Assembly (NCBI GenBank): GCA_028875725.1
Contig: JAPPCR010000023.1
Location: 62,001-126,000, forward strand
Origin: Acidobacteriota bacterium
GTDB taxonomy: Bacteria; Acidobacteriota; Thermoanaerobaculia; Multivoradales; Multivoraceae
DNA: 64,000 nt
Direction: 5' to 3'
Part shown: piece by piece, positions 18,854-28,114 of the stretch
How the letters are laid out: each line of letters starts with the position of its first letter
Position numbering within the stretch: position 1 is the stretch's first letter
Notes under the pieces: model-generated
Told to the model about the DNA's origin: nothing
Seen by the model: the letters and a program-made list of their open reading frames with translations, nothing else
Databases searched by the model: none
Made by a program: the position numbers and the translations under genes

Positions 18854-20200
18854 GTGAGTCAACTGCGACGACTACCTGCAGTCGGACATCTGCTGCAGGA
18901 GAGCCCGCTTGCCGAACTCACTGGATTATACGGAAGGGAAGCGCTGAGGGTCCAAACGGCCCGCGTTCTCGACGCGGTGAGGGCCGAGATCCGGACTGGA
19001 ATCGAGGACGACGAGCTCGCGGAGAGGATCCGCGAGATCCCGCAACGGGTCCGCGCCGCGCTGGAGGCGAAGGCGCCGCCACTCAGGCGCGTGCTCAACG
19101 CGACGGGCATCTTCCTCCATACCAACCTGGGCCGGGCGCCTCTGCCCCGCCAAGTTGTGGCCGACCTGGCCGATCGCCTCGACGCCTACTGCGACCTGGA
19201 GATGAGCCTCGAGACGGGGCGCCGCAGCGACCGCGGCCGACGTGTCGAGAACCTGGTGCGCGCCCTCACCGGCGCCGAGGCGGCACTGGTCGTCAACAAC
19301 AACGCCGCCGCGCTGGCTCTCGCACTCTCCAGCCTGGCGTCCGGCCGCGAGGTCCTGCTGTCCCGCGGCGAGCTGGTCGAGATCGGCGGTTCGTTCCGGA
19401 TTCCGGACATCCTCGAGGCGAGCGGCGCGCGCCTGGTAGAGGTCGGCACGACGAACCGCACACGCATCGCCGACTACGAGCGCGCCATGCGTCCGGGCGT
19501 CTCCCTGGTGCTCAAGGTGTACCCGAGCAACTACCGGATCCAGGGCTTCGTCGAAGAGGTCGACCCTGCGACGCTCGCCGACTTCGCGCACGGCCACGGC
19601 CTCCCGCTCCTGGTCGACGAGGGCAGCGGCATGCTGCGAGCGAAGTCGGCGCCCCCGCTCCGCCGCCACCAGAGCTTCCACGAACTGATCGAAGCCGGCT
19701 GCGACCTGGTCTGCGGCAGCGGCGACAAGCTCCTCGGCGGCCCTCAGGCAGGGCTGATCGCGGGTCGCGAGTCGATCGTCGCGCGGCTCCGGGAGTCGCC
19801 CTTCTACCGGGCGCTCCGGCCGGGAAGGCTGGTCCTGACCGCTCTGGACGCGGTGCTCCGGCGGCACCTCGCGGCACGGCCCATGCCGATCGCGGCTCTG
19901 TGGCGCGACGACGAAGAGCATCGTCGCCGGGTCGAGGGGCTGGCTACCCGGCTTGGCGGCAAGGCTGTCCGGGGCGGCGCCTACGTCGGCGGCGGTTCCG
20001 CGCCGGAGCAGGAGATCGAAGGCTGGGTGGTGGCCCTGGCCGCCCCCGCCGACGTCGCCGCCCGGCTCCGCCAGGGCGAACCGCCGGTCGTCGGCTACGA
20101 GCGCGACGGCCGCCTGTTCCTCGACCTGCGGACGGTGGACCCGGAAGACGACCAGGCGTTGGCGAAGGCGGTCGAACGAGCGTTGGGACGGCGGTCGTAG
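18854..20200 (+). CDS. selA: L-seryl-tRNA(Sec) selenium transferase
   Basis: SelA uses PLP to convert Ser-tRNA(Sec) to Sec-tRNA(Sec). At 448 aa it is full length with the N-terminal helical domain (MSQLRRLPAVGHLLQE) that distinguishes true SelA from short SelA-like proteins. RVLNATGIFLHTNLGRAPL, VVNNNAAALALAL, LPLLVDEGSGM and the PLP-lysine region CGSGDKLLGGPQAGLI are conserved. Translation starts at a GTG at 18854. selB and selD are not adjacent, and I see no tRNA-Sec or selenoprotein in the window, so the pathway must be completed elsewhere. Confidence 0.9.
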   Translation: MSQLRRLPAVGHLLQESPLAELTGLYGREALRVQTARVLDAVRAEIRTGIEDDELAERIREIPQRVRAALEAKAPPLRRVLNATGIFLHTNLGRAPLPRQVVADLADRLDAYCDLEMSLETGRRSDRGRRVENLVRALTGAEAALVVNNNAAALALALSSLASGREVLLSRGELVEIGGSFRIPDILEASGARLVEVGTTNRTRIADYERAMRPGVSLVLKVYPSNYRIQGFVEEVDPATLADFAHGHGLPLLVDEGSGMLRAKSAPPLRRHQSFHELIEAGCDLVCGSGDKLLGGPQAGLIAGRESIVARLRESPFYRALRPGRLVLTALDAVLRRHLAARPMPIAALWRDDEEHRRRVEGLATRLGGKAVRGGAYVGGGSAPEQEIEGWVVALAAPADVAARLRQGEPPVVGYERDGRLFLDLRTVDPEDDQALAKAVERALGRRS

Positions 20201-20264
20201 CCGGGGTTGCCGCCGGTCGGGCAGCAACGGGGCCAATGCGCGTCCGTCATAGTGCGGGACCGAT

Positions 20265-22799
20265 TCACTGCGCTGGACCCGGGCGGCGCAACTCGATCGA
20301 GCCGACGGCGACACCCAGCGCGCGGCTGTCGTTCCTGCCGGGAACGTGCGTATCGCTCAGCAGCCTGATCTCGAGGTCCGGCGGCACGAGCCGGCAGTCG
20401 TCGAGCGGAAACGTCGCGCTCCAGTCACCGTTGATGGTCTGATCGAAGACCGTACAACCTTCGATCGTCACGCGTAGCTGTTTCGGGGGACCGGTCATCA
20501 GGACGTCGACCGCGATCTCCGCCGGCTGCGACCGCCGATCGAACGGCGCCAGCAGCCGCGCGTCGCCGCGCGTCCAGCGGAACGAGCGGGGGCCGACCCA
20601 CTCGGTCCCGAAGAACCCCGAGGTTTCGACGCCCGCGGACACGGCCTGGTCGTCGCGAAGGAGGTTTGGCCATGGATCCGTTGCCGATGTCGCGCCCGCG
20701 GCCGCCAGCGCCACGCCCCCCTGGTCGCCGGCAGCGCGGATCTCGAACACCTCGAGGGAGTTCTCGCCCGGCCTGAAGCGGCGCGGATCGACGATCGTCT
20801 CCCAGGCGTCCCGGCGTCCAAAGACGGGAAAGGCGTACGGCCTGGTTACCGCCGCGACGACGCCGTTGAGCGCTATCGCGAGGACCGGCCTCGGCGCGCT
20901 GTCGCTCACGCCGACCACGGCGCCCGTGAGGTGCGCCGGGACGAAGTCCGCCGCCGGGTTCACCTCCCGCAGCAGCGGCCCCGAATCGACGACCACTTCG
21001 AAACCGGCAGGGTCCGGGATGAGCATCTCGCTGGCCGCCCGGCCGATCAGCTCGCCGTAACGGTCGTCGGGAGTGGGCGTGTCCAGGGGGTTGCCCGTTT
21101 CGAACCGATCGAACTTGCGCGCCACGCTCCGCAGCAGACCGGCACGGAGATCTCCCGGCGCCTCGATCCGGCGTCGCGCCCGGTCGAAGAACATCACCTT
21201 CGATGACCTCGGGCTCCTGCCCGGATCGAACAGACTGGCGCCGTCGGTCCTCCACGGCACCTCCGCGCCGAGCTCGGCCGCGACCGTCGGCAGAATGTCG
21301 GTCACTTCGACGTTCGCATCGACCGCCTCGCCGTGCCGCTGCCCGGGCCGCTTGACGAAGAGCGGCACCGCCGCGATGTCCACGACAGTGGATGCACTCG
21401 GTCGCCGGAACGAGAGCCCCGCTTGCAGGCTCGCACCGTGGTCCGCGGTGACGACGATCAGCGCGTCGTCGTATATGCCTGTTTCGCGCAGACGCGCCAC
21501 CAGACTGCCGAGCAGCGTGTCCACGTATCCGACCTGCAGCAGGTAGCGCTGCAGGTTGAGCGCGGCGGCCCACGGATCGTCGGCCCACTTGCCCTGCCGG
21601 AGGCCGATACTGTGCCTCTGTACCGTGAACTGCTGTCCCGACGGGAGATAGAGCCACGGTTCGTGCGGCAACAGGAAGTGCATGAAGTAAAGCGACGGCC
21701 TGGTGCTTGCGTCGACGGACTCGATGAAGCGGACGGCGGTAGCCCGCCGATCATCGACGCGGACCTCGCGCCAGCGGTCCTCCAGCGTCTCGTTCGCCGC
21801 GAAGTCCTTCCAGCTCTGCGTCGTTGGCGGCAACGACTCGGCCAGACCTCTCGGCAGCACAGCAGTCAGATAGACCACGGCCAAGTCGCGCAGGATGCCG
21901 GCGAACCGACGCGGGAAAGCGGCTCGTTCAGGCGGGCACAGCGTTTCCGGACACAACCCGGTCAGCGGCTCCAGCACCTGCATGCGGTACTGGCCGCCCA
22001 GTAGCGTGAAGAGATTCCCCGGATGCTCGGCTGCTACGGGCAGCCGACGGGGCGACGGATACGTTCCGGTCAGGATCGCCGGCAGCGCGTACCGGGTGTG
22101 TCCGGCCACGGCGGTCGCGTTACGAAACCAGGTGGCGTCGTCGGCCAGCGCCGCGAAGTGCGGGAAGGCTCCGCGGTCGATGTTGCCTTCGCGGTCAAGC
22201 AGCGCGGCGAGCTGCAACTGGTCGAACACGACGACCACGACCGGCGGCATGGCTCTGAACGCGACGCCCTCCGTCGCCCCGACTTCAGCGGCCGGCCTCA
22301 GCAGGCGCGACACGCCGGGGCTGAGCAGGAACAGGGCCGGGACAACGATGGCGGCCGGCGCCAGAAACGTGGAGAACAGCCGCACCGGGGCGAACCGTGC
22401 GTACGCCCAGGCCGCCACGGCGCCAGCGAGAACGGCCAGCAAGAGCAGCAAGCCGTCGGGCCAGCCGCCGAGCGGTTTGAGTGCCGCCAGCGCGATCACG
22501 CCGGCCAGGCCACCGACGACAGGGGAGACGGCTCGGCGACGCCAGCGCCAACCGCCGCTTCGGCTGACGAGACGAACGAGGAGCAGGCAGGCTGCCGGGC
22601 CGCCGAGGCAGAGGAGCGCCACCAGCGCCAGAAGATCACCGCGACCGGCGTCGTGGGCGACGAAGAACTCCGGACTCGGCCCCGAGATTTCGAAGATCGG
22701 CTGTGCGACCGCAAGGCTCCAGAGAGCCAGGATGTGGAGTGACGCGAACCGACCGGCGCCGCCGACTTCACGTGGCCCGGGGTGAGGATGTCCTTCCAT
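20265..22799 (-). CDS. Membrane-anchored sulfatase/alkaline-phosphatase-superfamily protein
   Basis: An 844-residue protein. About five hydrophobic segments occupy residues 25-180. An extracytoplasmic sulfatase-like domain follows: PVVVVVFDQLQL (metal Asp), AGHTRYALPAILTGTYPS (candidate nucleophile Thr within a TRYALPAILTG motif), FMHFLLPHEPWLYLPSG and VVTADHGASL (metal Asp/His). The arrangement resembles LTA-synthase/EptA-type phosphotransferases and uncharacterised membrane sulfatases, so the substrate is probably a cell-surface polymer or lipid. It is the last gene of the pilin group, 29 bp after the PilX/PilY1-like gene; whether it modifies pili is speculative. Confidence 0.75.
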   Translation of the reverse strand: MEGHPHPGPREVGGAGRFASLHILALWSLAVAQPIFEISGPSPEFFVAHDAGRGDLLALVALLCLGGPAACLLLVRLVSRSGGWRWRRRAVSPVVGGLAGVIALAALKPLGGWPDGLLLLLAVLAGAVAAWAYARFAPVRLFSTFLAPAAIVVPALFLLSPGVSRLLRPAAEVGATEGVAFRAMPPVVVVVFDQLQLAALLDREGNIDRGAFPHFAALADDATWFRNATAVAGHTRYALPAILTGTYPSPRRLPVAAEHPGNLFTLLGGQYRMQVLEPLTGLCPETLCPPERAAFPRRFAGILRDLAVVYLTAVLPRGLAESLPPTTQSWKDFAANETLEDRWREVRVDDRRATAVRFIESVDASTRPSLYFMHFLLPHEPWLYLPSGQQFTVQRHSIGLRQGKWADDPWAAALNLQRYLLQVGYVDTLLGSLVARLRETGIYDDALIVVTADHGASLQAGLSFRRPSASTVVDIAAVPLFVKRPGQRHGEAVDANVEVTDILPTVAAELGAEVPWRTDGASLFDPGRSPRSSKVMFFDRARRRIEAPGDLRAGLLRSVARKFDRFETGNPLDTPTPDDRYGELIGRAASEMLIPDPAGFEVVVDSGPLLREVNPAADFVPAHLTGAVVGVSDSAPRPVLAIALNGVVAAVTRPYAFPVFGRRDAWETIVDPRRFRPGENSLEVFEIRAAGDQGGVALAAAGATSATDPWPNLLRDDQAVSAGVETSGFFGTEWVGPRSFRWTRGDARLLAPFDRRSQPAEIAVDVLMTGPPKQLRVTIEGCTVFDQTINGDWSATFPLDDCRLVPPDLEIRLLSDTHVPGRNDSRALGVAVGSIELRRPGPAQ

Positions 22800-22828
22800 G
22801 AGTCGTCAGTTTGACAAACCACTGCGAT

Positions 22829-24445
22829 TCAGAACATTCCGTCTTCGAACCAGTCGACGTCGATCCGGCACACGGGCACGACCGCCAGGCGAAGCGGCCC
22901 GGCGTCAACGTCCGCGCCGATCAGACGCAGGCGGGCGCCGCCGAACCGGCAGCTTCCCGGCATGCCGGCCCGGAGCGTCTCGAGGAGGCGTTCTTCGGCG
23001 GGCGACAGCAGCGGCGCGGAGAGGCTCCCCGGATGGTCCACCACGAGCCGGGTCGGCGAGCCGAAGTCGCTTGACGGCCGGGAAGCACCGGTGGCGACCG
23101 GCACGGCACGCGCTCCGTCTCCGGCCGGATCGCCGGAACGAAGCCGGAGCGAGTACCGGCGGATCTCTCCGCCGCCGGGCCCGGTCGGCCTGAAGGTCAG
23201 GAAGGTCAGCAGTCCGGCGGCCGCCAGCGGCGGCGAGGCGATCTCCTCGCCCTGCTCCAGGGCGAGTGACCAGCCCTGCCCGGACGGCGGGAGCTCCGGC
23301 GCTAGGCGATCGAGACCCGGAACGCCGCCGGAAGGATCGATGGAGGCAGTGCTCCCGGCGGAACCGATGCGTCCCGATCCCCGGTCGACCAGGACGAAGA
23401 ACCGGCCGGCCGCTTCCTCGGACGGAACCCGGAGGTCGGCCCGCCCATCGGCGCCAAGAGCCAGCGCGACCGCCCCGATCCCGGGCACCGGCACCACCGC
23501 TGGTGGCTGGCGAATCGGCCGGCCGCCGGTCTCGAACACCCGCCCGGGCGTCCAGCTCCTCGCCGCGACCTTGCCGCCCGCAAGCTGCGCCGGCGCCGAC
23601 ACGTCGACGCGGTACAGGCTGCCGGCGAGGGTGCCGGCGTAGATCCGATCGGCCACTCCGTCCCCGTCCAGGTCGGCGGCGGCGGGCGTCGCCGTTGCCG
23701 GGGCATCGAGCTCCCGCTTGTAGAGCAGCGCGCCGGATTCGACTTCAACGACGTAGAGCCAGTTGCCGACCTCGTCCGGCCGATTCGGGTCGTACCCGCC
23801 GCCGAACACCGCGGCCAGGCGCTCCCCTGCGCCCACGCTCAGCCGGACGATCGCCGGCGGCGACAGCGGCACTCCCAGATCGGGAGCACCGTTGCCGTCT
23901 TCGTCGCTTGGGTCGACGAAGGACGAGAGCGGATCCGGCGGCGGCGGCGCCGCCGCCAGGTCCCATTCCCCCCGGCTACCCGCCGGCCAGGGCGCCAGGT
24001 CCACCACGGCGGACACCGAGCGCCGAGGCGCCGGCAGGCCGTCCGAACGGCTCGGAGCGCTGGCCGTGGCGGATACGACGTGGCTGACACGCCTCAACCC
24101 ACCGAGGGATCCCAGCGTTCCCTCCAGGTTCGTCATGCACAGGCGGCAGGGACCGCTCGCGGCCGGAACGAAGCCCGACACCTCGACGACGACTTCCGCT
24201 CCGGGCGCGCCGCCGCCGAGCGTCCGCGTGGTCGGCTCGACGGCGCCGGCCATCCCGCGCGCGACGCCAAGCTGCACGCCTCCGTCGGCCGCGGCCAACA
24301 GCCGCACCTGTACCTTCTGCTGGGCCGCGACCAGCATCCCGGTCTGCGTCGCCATCAGCAGCGCCAGACAGGATCCGCTCAGCAGGAGCAGGATCAGCGT
24401 CACCAGCAGGGTCGAGCTGCCCTGAACGGAGGTCGATCGCTTCAC
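22829..24445 (-). CDS. PilX-like minor pilin fused to a PilY1-like beta-propeller
   Basis: About 538 residues from a GTG at 24445 that overlaps the pilW stop as GTGA. Residues 1-50 resemble PilX: a short basic start, then SSTLLVTLILLLLSGSCLAL and an ATQTGMLVAAQQKVQVRLLAAADGG helix. From about residue 180 it switches to PilY1-like features: a putative Ca-binding DPSDEDGNGAPDLG loop, WLYVVEVESGALLYKREL, a DLDGDGVADRIYAGTLAGSL blade and a PGIGAVALALGADGR blade. PilX and PilY1 normally are separate T4P tip proteins; here they appear as one polypeptide. The calls rest on motif appearance, so the fusion should be verified. Confidence 0.65.
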   Translation of the reverse strand: MKRSTSVQGSSTLLVTLILLLLSGSCLALLMATQTGMLVAAQQKVQVRLLAAADGGVQLGVARGMAGAVEPTTRTLGGGAPGAEVVVEVSGFVPAASGPCRLCMTNLEGTLGSLGGLRRVSHVVSATASAPSRSDGLPAPRRSVSAVVDLAPWPAGSRGEWDLAAAPPPPDPLSSFVDPSDEDGNGAPDLGVPLSPPAIVRLSVGAGERLAAVFGGGYDPNRPDEVGNWLYVVEVESGALLYKRELDAPATATPAAADLDGDGVADRIYAGTLAGSLYRVDVSAPAQLAGGKVAARSWTPGRVFETGGRPIRQPPAVVPVPGIGAVALALGADGRADLRVPSEEAAGRFFVLVDRGSGRIGSAGSTASIDPSGGVPGLDRLAPELPPSGQGWSLALEQGEEIASPPLAAAGLLTFLTFRPTGPGGGEIRRYSLRLRSGDPAGDGARAVPVATGASRPSSDFGSPTRLVVDHPGSLSAPLLSPAEERLLETLRAGMPGSCRFGGARLRLIGADVDAGPLRLAVVPVCRIDVDWFEDGMF

Positions 24446-25437
24446 GGGAGGTTTCTCAGCCGGACAAAGGACGACGTTGTCCGCTCGACCCGCAACGCGG
24501 CGGCGGCGGGTTCGCCGGCCCGCGCCGTAGTGACCACGCTGGCGAGGAAGGCCCCTCCGTCCACGGTCTGTTCGACCGTCACGTCCAGGTCGATCAGGTC
24601 GTCGGCGATCGGCTGCAGCAGGTTGGAGTTCCGCCGTCGCCAGGCGATTCCGGTCCCCGGGTACAGGCGGGCCATCGCAAGCTGCGGTCCATGCCCCGAC
24701 CGCAGGTCCGGCGGCCGGATGTAGAAACGCCATTCCTCCAGCACGCCCACCCTCTCCACAACGCGCATGGGGCGTCCGGGCCAGGCGCCGCCGCTCGACA
24801 TCCCCAGGTAGGCGCCGGCCACCGGCCCGCGCGAGGCGTCGGCATGGAAGTGGACCCTCAGTCGGCGCCTTCGTCCGCGGCCGCTGGCCGCGACCTCGGT
24901 GATCGGCACCACTGCATGGACCGGAGCGACGCCGGAAACCAGGAGCAGGGCGTCGTCACCGGCTGCGCCAGCGTCCTGGAGCATGGCGAGCGGCTGGTGA
25001 ACGCCGCCGGGGGTCTCGGCCAGAACTTCCACCCAGCCGCGCGCGACCGTCAAGTCGACCTCGACGTCCTCCACCCAGTAGAGCGGGCCGTTCATAACGC
25101 CCCGCACGACCAGCACGTCGGTGCCCTCGGCCGCTGTCAGGCCACCAACCGGATGACCCGCCGCAACGTCCTTCTCGACGAACGCCGCCAGCTCCGGACG
25201 CGCCTCCTGGCCGGGCGACTCGCGCGCAATGCCGCCGCGCCCGGCCGCGCGCAGCCCACGCCGCAACTCCCGGTGGGCCGCCTGCTGCGCCTGCTGCAGC
25301 GCCGAGTCGTCGAGTTGAGCGCGGGCCAGATGCTGGTGGAGGCCGAACAGCGAGAGCGCGAACGCCGAAACGGCGACCGTGAGACCGAACGCGACCAGGG
25401 TCTCGATCAGGCTGGCGCCCGCGTCGGCGGCCTTCAT
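24442..25437 (-). CDS. PilW-like minor pilin
   Basis: A 331-residue prepilin-like protein. The type III signal is DAG|ASLIETLVAFGL with Glu at +5, followed by VAVSAFALSLFGLHQHLA as the pilin helix. The long C-terminal beta-rich domain fits PilW of the FimT/PilVWX minor pilin set that primes type IV pilus or type II secretion pseudopilus assembly. Its start overlaps the pilV stop by 4 bases, and its stop overlaps the next gene's start. Confidence 0.75.
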   Translation of the reverse strand: MKAADAGASLIETLVAFGLTVAVSAFALSLFGLHQHLARAQLDDSALQQAQQAAHRELRRGLRAAGRGGIARESPGQEARPELAAFVEKDVAAGHPVGGLTAAEGTDVLVVRGVMNGPLYWVEDVEVDLTVARGWVEVLAETPGGVHQPLAMLQDAGAAGDDALLLVSGVAPVHAVVPITEVAASGRGRRRRLRVHFHADASRGPVAGAYLGMSSGGAWPGRPMRVVERVGVLEEWRFYIRPPDLRSGHGPQLAMARLYPGTGIAWRRRNSNLLQPIADDLIDLDVTVEQTVDGGAFLASVVTTARAGEPAAAALRVERTTSSFVRLRNLP

Positions 25438-25871
25438 GGCAGGCGGAGGGTGACCAGAGACATCGACCGTTCCCCGGCGGCGCGACCGGCCTGCAGTGCG
25501 GTCACTTCCACTGTCACCTCCAGGACTTCGACTGACTCCCCCGGCACGGCCGGCTCAAGCACGAAGACCGACCGGACGACGCGGCGGAACTGGGGCGGCT
25601 CGGCGCCGCAGTCCTCCTGCCAGGCCGCGGCGGAGGGACACCAGACCTGTGCCGGATCCCCTGCGCCGGCGACCCCCTCGATGGACGACCAGGCCATCTC
25701 GACCAGCGCCTCGGCGCGGCGGGCCTCCAGGTTGTTCAGCCCGGATCGGACCAGAAGCGAGAGCACAGTCGCCGCGGTGAGGCCGAGCAGCGCGAAGGAA
25801 ACGAGGGTTTCGACGAGGCTGAAGCCGGCGGTCCGCGGCGGCGAGAGACTGACGCGGTGGATCCTGTTCAT
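25434..25871 (-). CDS. PilV-like minor pilin
   Basis: A 145-residue prepilin: leader RTAG|FSLVETLVSFALLG with the conserved Glu at +5, and a hydrophobic helix continuing TAATVLSLLV. One Cys pair (WCPSAAAWQEDC) may form the minor-pilin disulfide loop. It begins 30 bp downstream of the prepilin peptidase, which would process it, and is coupled to pilW by a 4-base overlap. Confidence 0.78.
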   Translation of the reverse strand: MNRIHRVSLSPPRTAGFSLVETLVSFALLGLTAATVLSLLVRSGLNNLEARRAEALVEMAWSSIEGVAGAGDPAQVWCPSAAAWQEDCGAEPPQFRRVVRSVFVLEPAVPGESVEVLEVTVEVTALQAGRAAGERSMSLVTLRLP

Positions 25872-25901
25872 ACTGAACAGGACGGAAACGGACGCGTCGT
25901 C

Positions 25902-26690
25902 TTACAGCAGGGACGTGTAGGCGGCGATCAACCGCGCGCCGAAGAACAGTGACACGACGGCGCCCATCGCGAGAAAGACGCCGAAGGGGAGCCTGGAACT
26001 CCAGCCCAGCCGGCCGCGGACCATGAACAGGAGGCCCGCGAGCGCGCCGATCAGGGACGCGAGGAACAACGTCAGCAGCGTTCCGCCGACGCCCAGAAAC
26101 GCGCCGACCGCGGCGAGCATCTTCACGTCGCCGAGACCCATGCCCCGTACCCGGCGAAGGAGGTACCAGAGTCCGATCAGCAGCAGCAGCGCTCCGGCCC
26201 CCACCGCGGCGCCGAACACCGCGTTCCGGGGGGTCGTCCAGGACACCACGAACGAGCCGGCCAGACCGAGCCCGATTCCGCCATAGGTCAGCGGGTCGGG
26301 GAGCAGGAGGTGGCTCGCATCGATGATCGCAAGCACCAGCATGAGGCTGCAGAAGACGGCGCCCAGAAGACCGTCGAACGTCGGCCCGAACACGAGCCAG
26401 GAGGCGAGCCAGAGGACACCGTTGCCCGCCTCGACCGCCGGATAGCGCCACGCGATCGACTCGCCGCAGGTCCTGCAACGGCCGCGGAGAATCACGAAAC
26501 TCAGCAACGGCACGTTGTCCCGTGCGGCGATCCGGGCACTGCAATGGGGACAGCGCGAGCGCGGGCGAACGACCGACTCGCCTCGCGGCAGGCGCCATGC
26601 GACGACGTTGAGAAAACTGCCGACGCACAGCCCGAACACAGCGGCGTACACCGCTCCGAAGGCGACGGTCGCGGGCGCCGCTCCGGTCAT
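25902..26690 (-). CDS. pilD: Prepilin peptidase / N-methyltransferase
   Basis: A 262-residue polytopic aspartic peptidase that cleaves and N-methylates type IV prepilins. Visible features are VGSFLNVVAWRLPRGES, the zinc cysteines CPHC and CRTC near residues 47 and 72, the first catalytic Asp in AIIDASHLLLPDPL, the second in GMGLGDVKMLAAVG, and 7-8 hydrophobic segments. The ATG overlaps the stop of the upstream M20 peptidase (ATGA). Its clients are probably the minor pilins encoded just downstream. Confidence 0.94.
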   Translation of the reverse strand: MTGAAPATVAFGAVYAAVFGLCVGSFLNVVAWRLPRGESVVRPRSRCPHCSARIAARDNVPLLSFVILRGRCRTCGESIAWRYPAVEAGNGVLWLASWLVFGPTFDGLLGAVFCSLMLVLAIIDASHLLLPDPLTYGGIGLGLAGSFVVSWTTPRNAVFGAAVGAGALLLLIGLWYLLRRVRGMGLGDVKMLAAVGAFLGVGGTLLTLFLASLIGALAGLLFMVRGRLGWSSRLPFGVFLAMGAVVSLFFGARLIAAYTSLL

Positions 26691-28114
26691 GGCTGCCCGC
26701 CGCTGCCCCGAACGAGCGCGGTGACGACCCGTTTCATCATCTCGCAGCCGCGAAGGAAAGCGTCCACCGGTATCCGTTCGTCGAGCCCGTGGATCCCCGC
26801 CGCGTCGCCGGAGGCGACGACGAACGGCGAGAACCCGTAGGCATCCACGCCGCGCCGGCGGAAGAAACGCGAGTCCGTTGCGCCGGCGATCATCGCCGGC
26901 GCCACCGGCGCGCGCACGCCGAGGACGCGCTCCAGCGTGCGGTAGACGTCGCTTTCCGTGCTCGACGCCGGGCTGGCGCCCGAGCGCAGGAGCTCCTCGA
27001 CGTGAATGCCGCTACCCAGGACGGTGTCGACTCGCCGGCGAAAGGCTTCGGCATCCGTGTCCGGCAGCAGGCGGGCGTCGATGAGCGCCACAGCCTCACC
27101 GGGCGCCACGTTGACCGGTCCGGCGCCATTGTCGATCCGGGTGATCTGCACCGTGTCGCGGAAACTCGCCGACATGCCGGGCAGCAGTACGCGGTCCAGG
27201 CCGCCGACCCGCAGCCGCCGGTCGAGCTCCGCCTGCGCGACCTCGATCGGCTGATCGAAGACCTCGGCGAACTCCGCCGAGTGGAACGTCGCGAGGCCCC
27301 GGTAGGCCTCGTGCGCCGCCGTCGTGACCCGCCACGGATGTTCCAGTTCGAGCACCCGGTTCAGCGCCCGCACGAGGCGGTGCGTGGGGCTCGCCGGGTT
27401 GAATCCCGAACCGTGCCCTCCGCGGCCGGAGGCCATGACGCGGAGCCAGAGCACCTGCTTCTGCGCCGTCTCGATGCCCCACCACAGCAGGCGGTCCCCA
27501 GCCACCCGGTTCACGCCCGCCTCGTTCAGCACGGCCTCGGCTTCGTCGAACAGCTCCCAGTGCTCCTCCAGCAACCAGCCGACACCGTCGGCGCCGCCCG
27601 CCTCCTCGTCCGCGCTGGCGACGAAGACGAGGTCGCGGCGGCGCGGCTGCCCGCTCACCAGCACGTGCAGCATCGCGCCCAGATGGGCAATGCCGAGACT
27701 CTTCGCGTCGAGGGCGCCGCGTCCCCAGATCTTCCCGTCGTGCATCGTTCCGCCGAACGGCGGCCGGCTCCAGCCCTCTCCCGCCGGGACCACGTCGACG
27801 TGATGCAGCAGCACCAGGGCACGGCCTCCGGCATCGGGCACGCTCGCCGGCAACCGCGCGTAGAGGTTGGCCCGGCCGCCGGGGCTGGTCAGCACCCGAA
27901 CGTCGAGTTCGCCTTCCGGATCGTGGCGCTCGATCAGCGAAGCCAGGTACTCGACGGCGGCCCGCTCGTCGCCCGGGGGATTGCTCGTGTCGAACGACAG
28001 GTAGGTCTGGAGCCAGGCGACCGGCTCCGCGCCCGCGAAGGCCGGCCCGGCCGCCAGCAGAACCACGGTGGAGGCCAGGAGCAGGCCTGTCCCCCGCGCG
28101 CCGGGCACCCTCAC
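26687..28114 (-). CDS. Exported M20-family peptidase
   Basis: About 475 residues from a GTG at 28114 that overlaps the stop of the upstream M20 gene (GTGA). An N-terminal signal sequence (LLLASTVVLLAAGPAFA) indicates export. M20 zinc ligands and catalytic residues are seen in LVLLHHVDVVPAG (His, Asp), WGRGALDAKSLG, FVASADEEAGGADGV (catalytic Glu pair) and the dimerisation segment GRGGHGSGFNP. Likely a carboxypeptidase or aminoacylase; the substrate is unknown. It is a paralogue of the gene at 28111. Confidence 0.88.
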   Translation of the reverse strand: MRVPGARGTGLLLASTVVLLAAGPAFAGAEPVAWLQTYLSFDTSNPPGDERAAVEYLASLIERHDPEGELDVRVLTSPGGRANLYARLPASVPDAGGRALVLLHHVDVVPAGEGWSRPPFGGTMHDGKIWGRGALDAKSLGIAHLGAMLHVLVSGQPRRRDLVFVASADEEAGGADGVGWLLEEHWELFDEAEAVLNEAGVNRVAGDRLLWWGIETAQKQVLWLRVMASGRGGHGSGFNPASPTHRLVRALNRVLELEHPWRVTTAAHEAYRGLATFHSAEFAEVFDQPIEVAQAELDRRLRVGGLDRVLLPGMSASFRDTVQITRIDNGAGPVNVAPGEAVALIDARLLPDTDAEAFRRRVDTVLGSGIHVEELLRSGASPASSTESDVYRTLERVLGVRAPVAPAMIAGATDSRFFRRRGVDAYGFSPFVVASGDAAGIHGLDERIPVDAFLRGCEMMKRVVTALVRGSGGQP

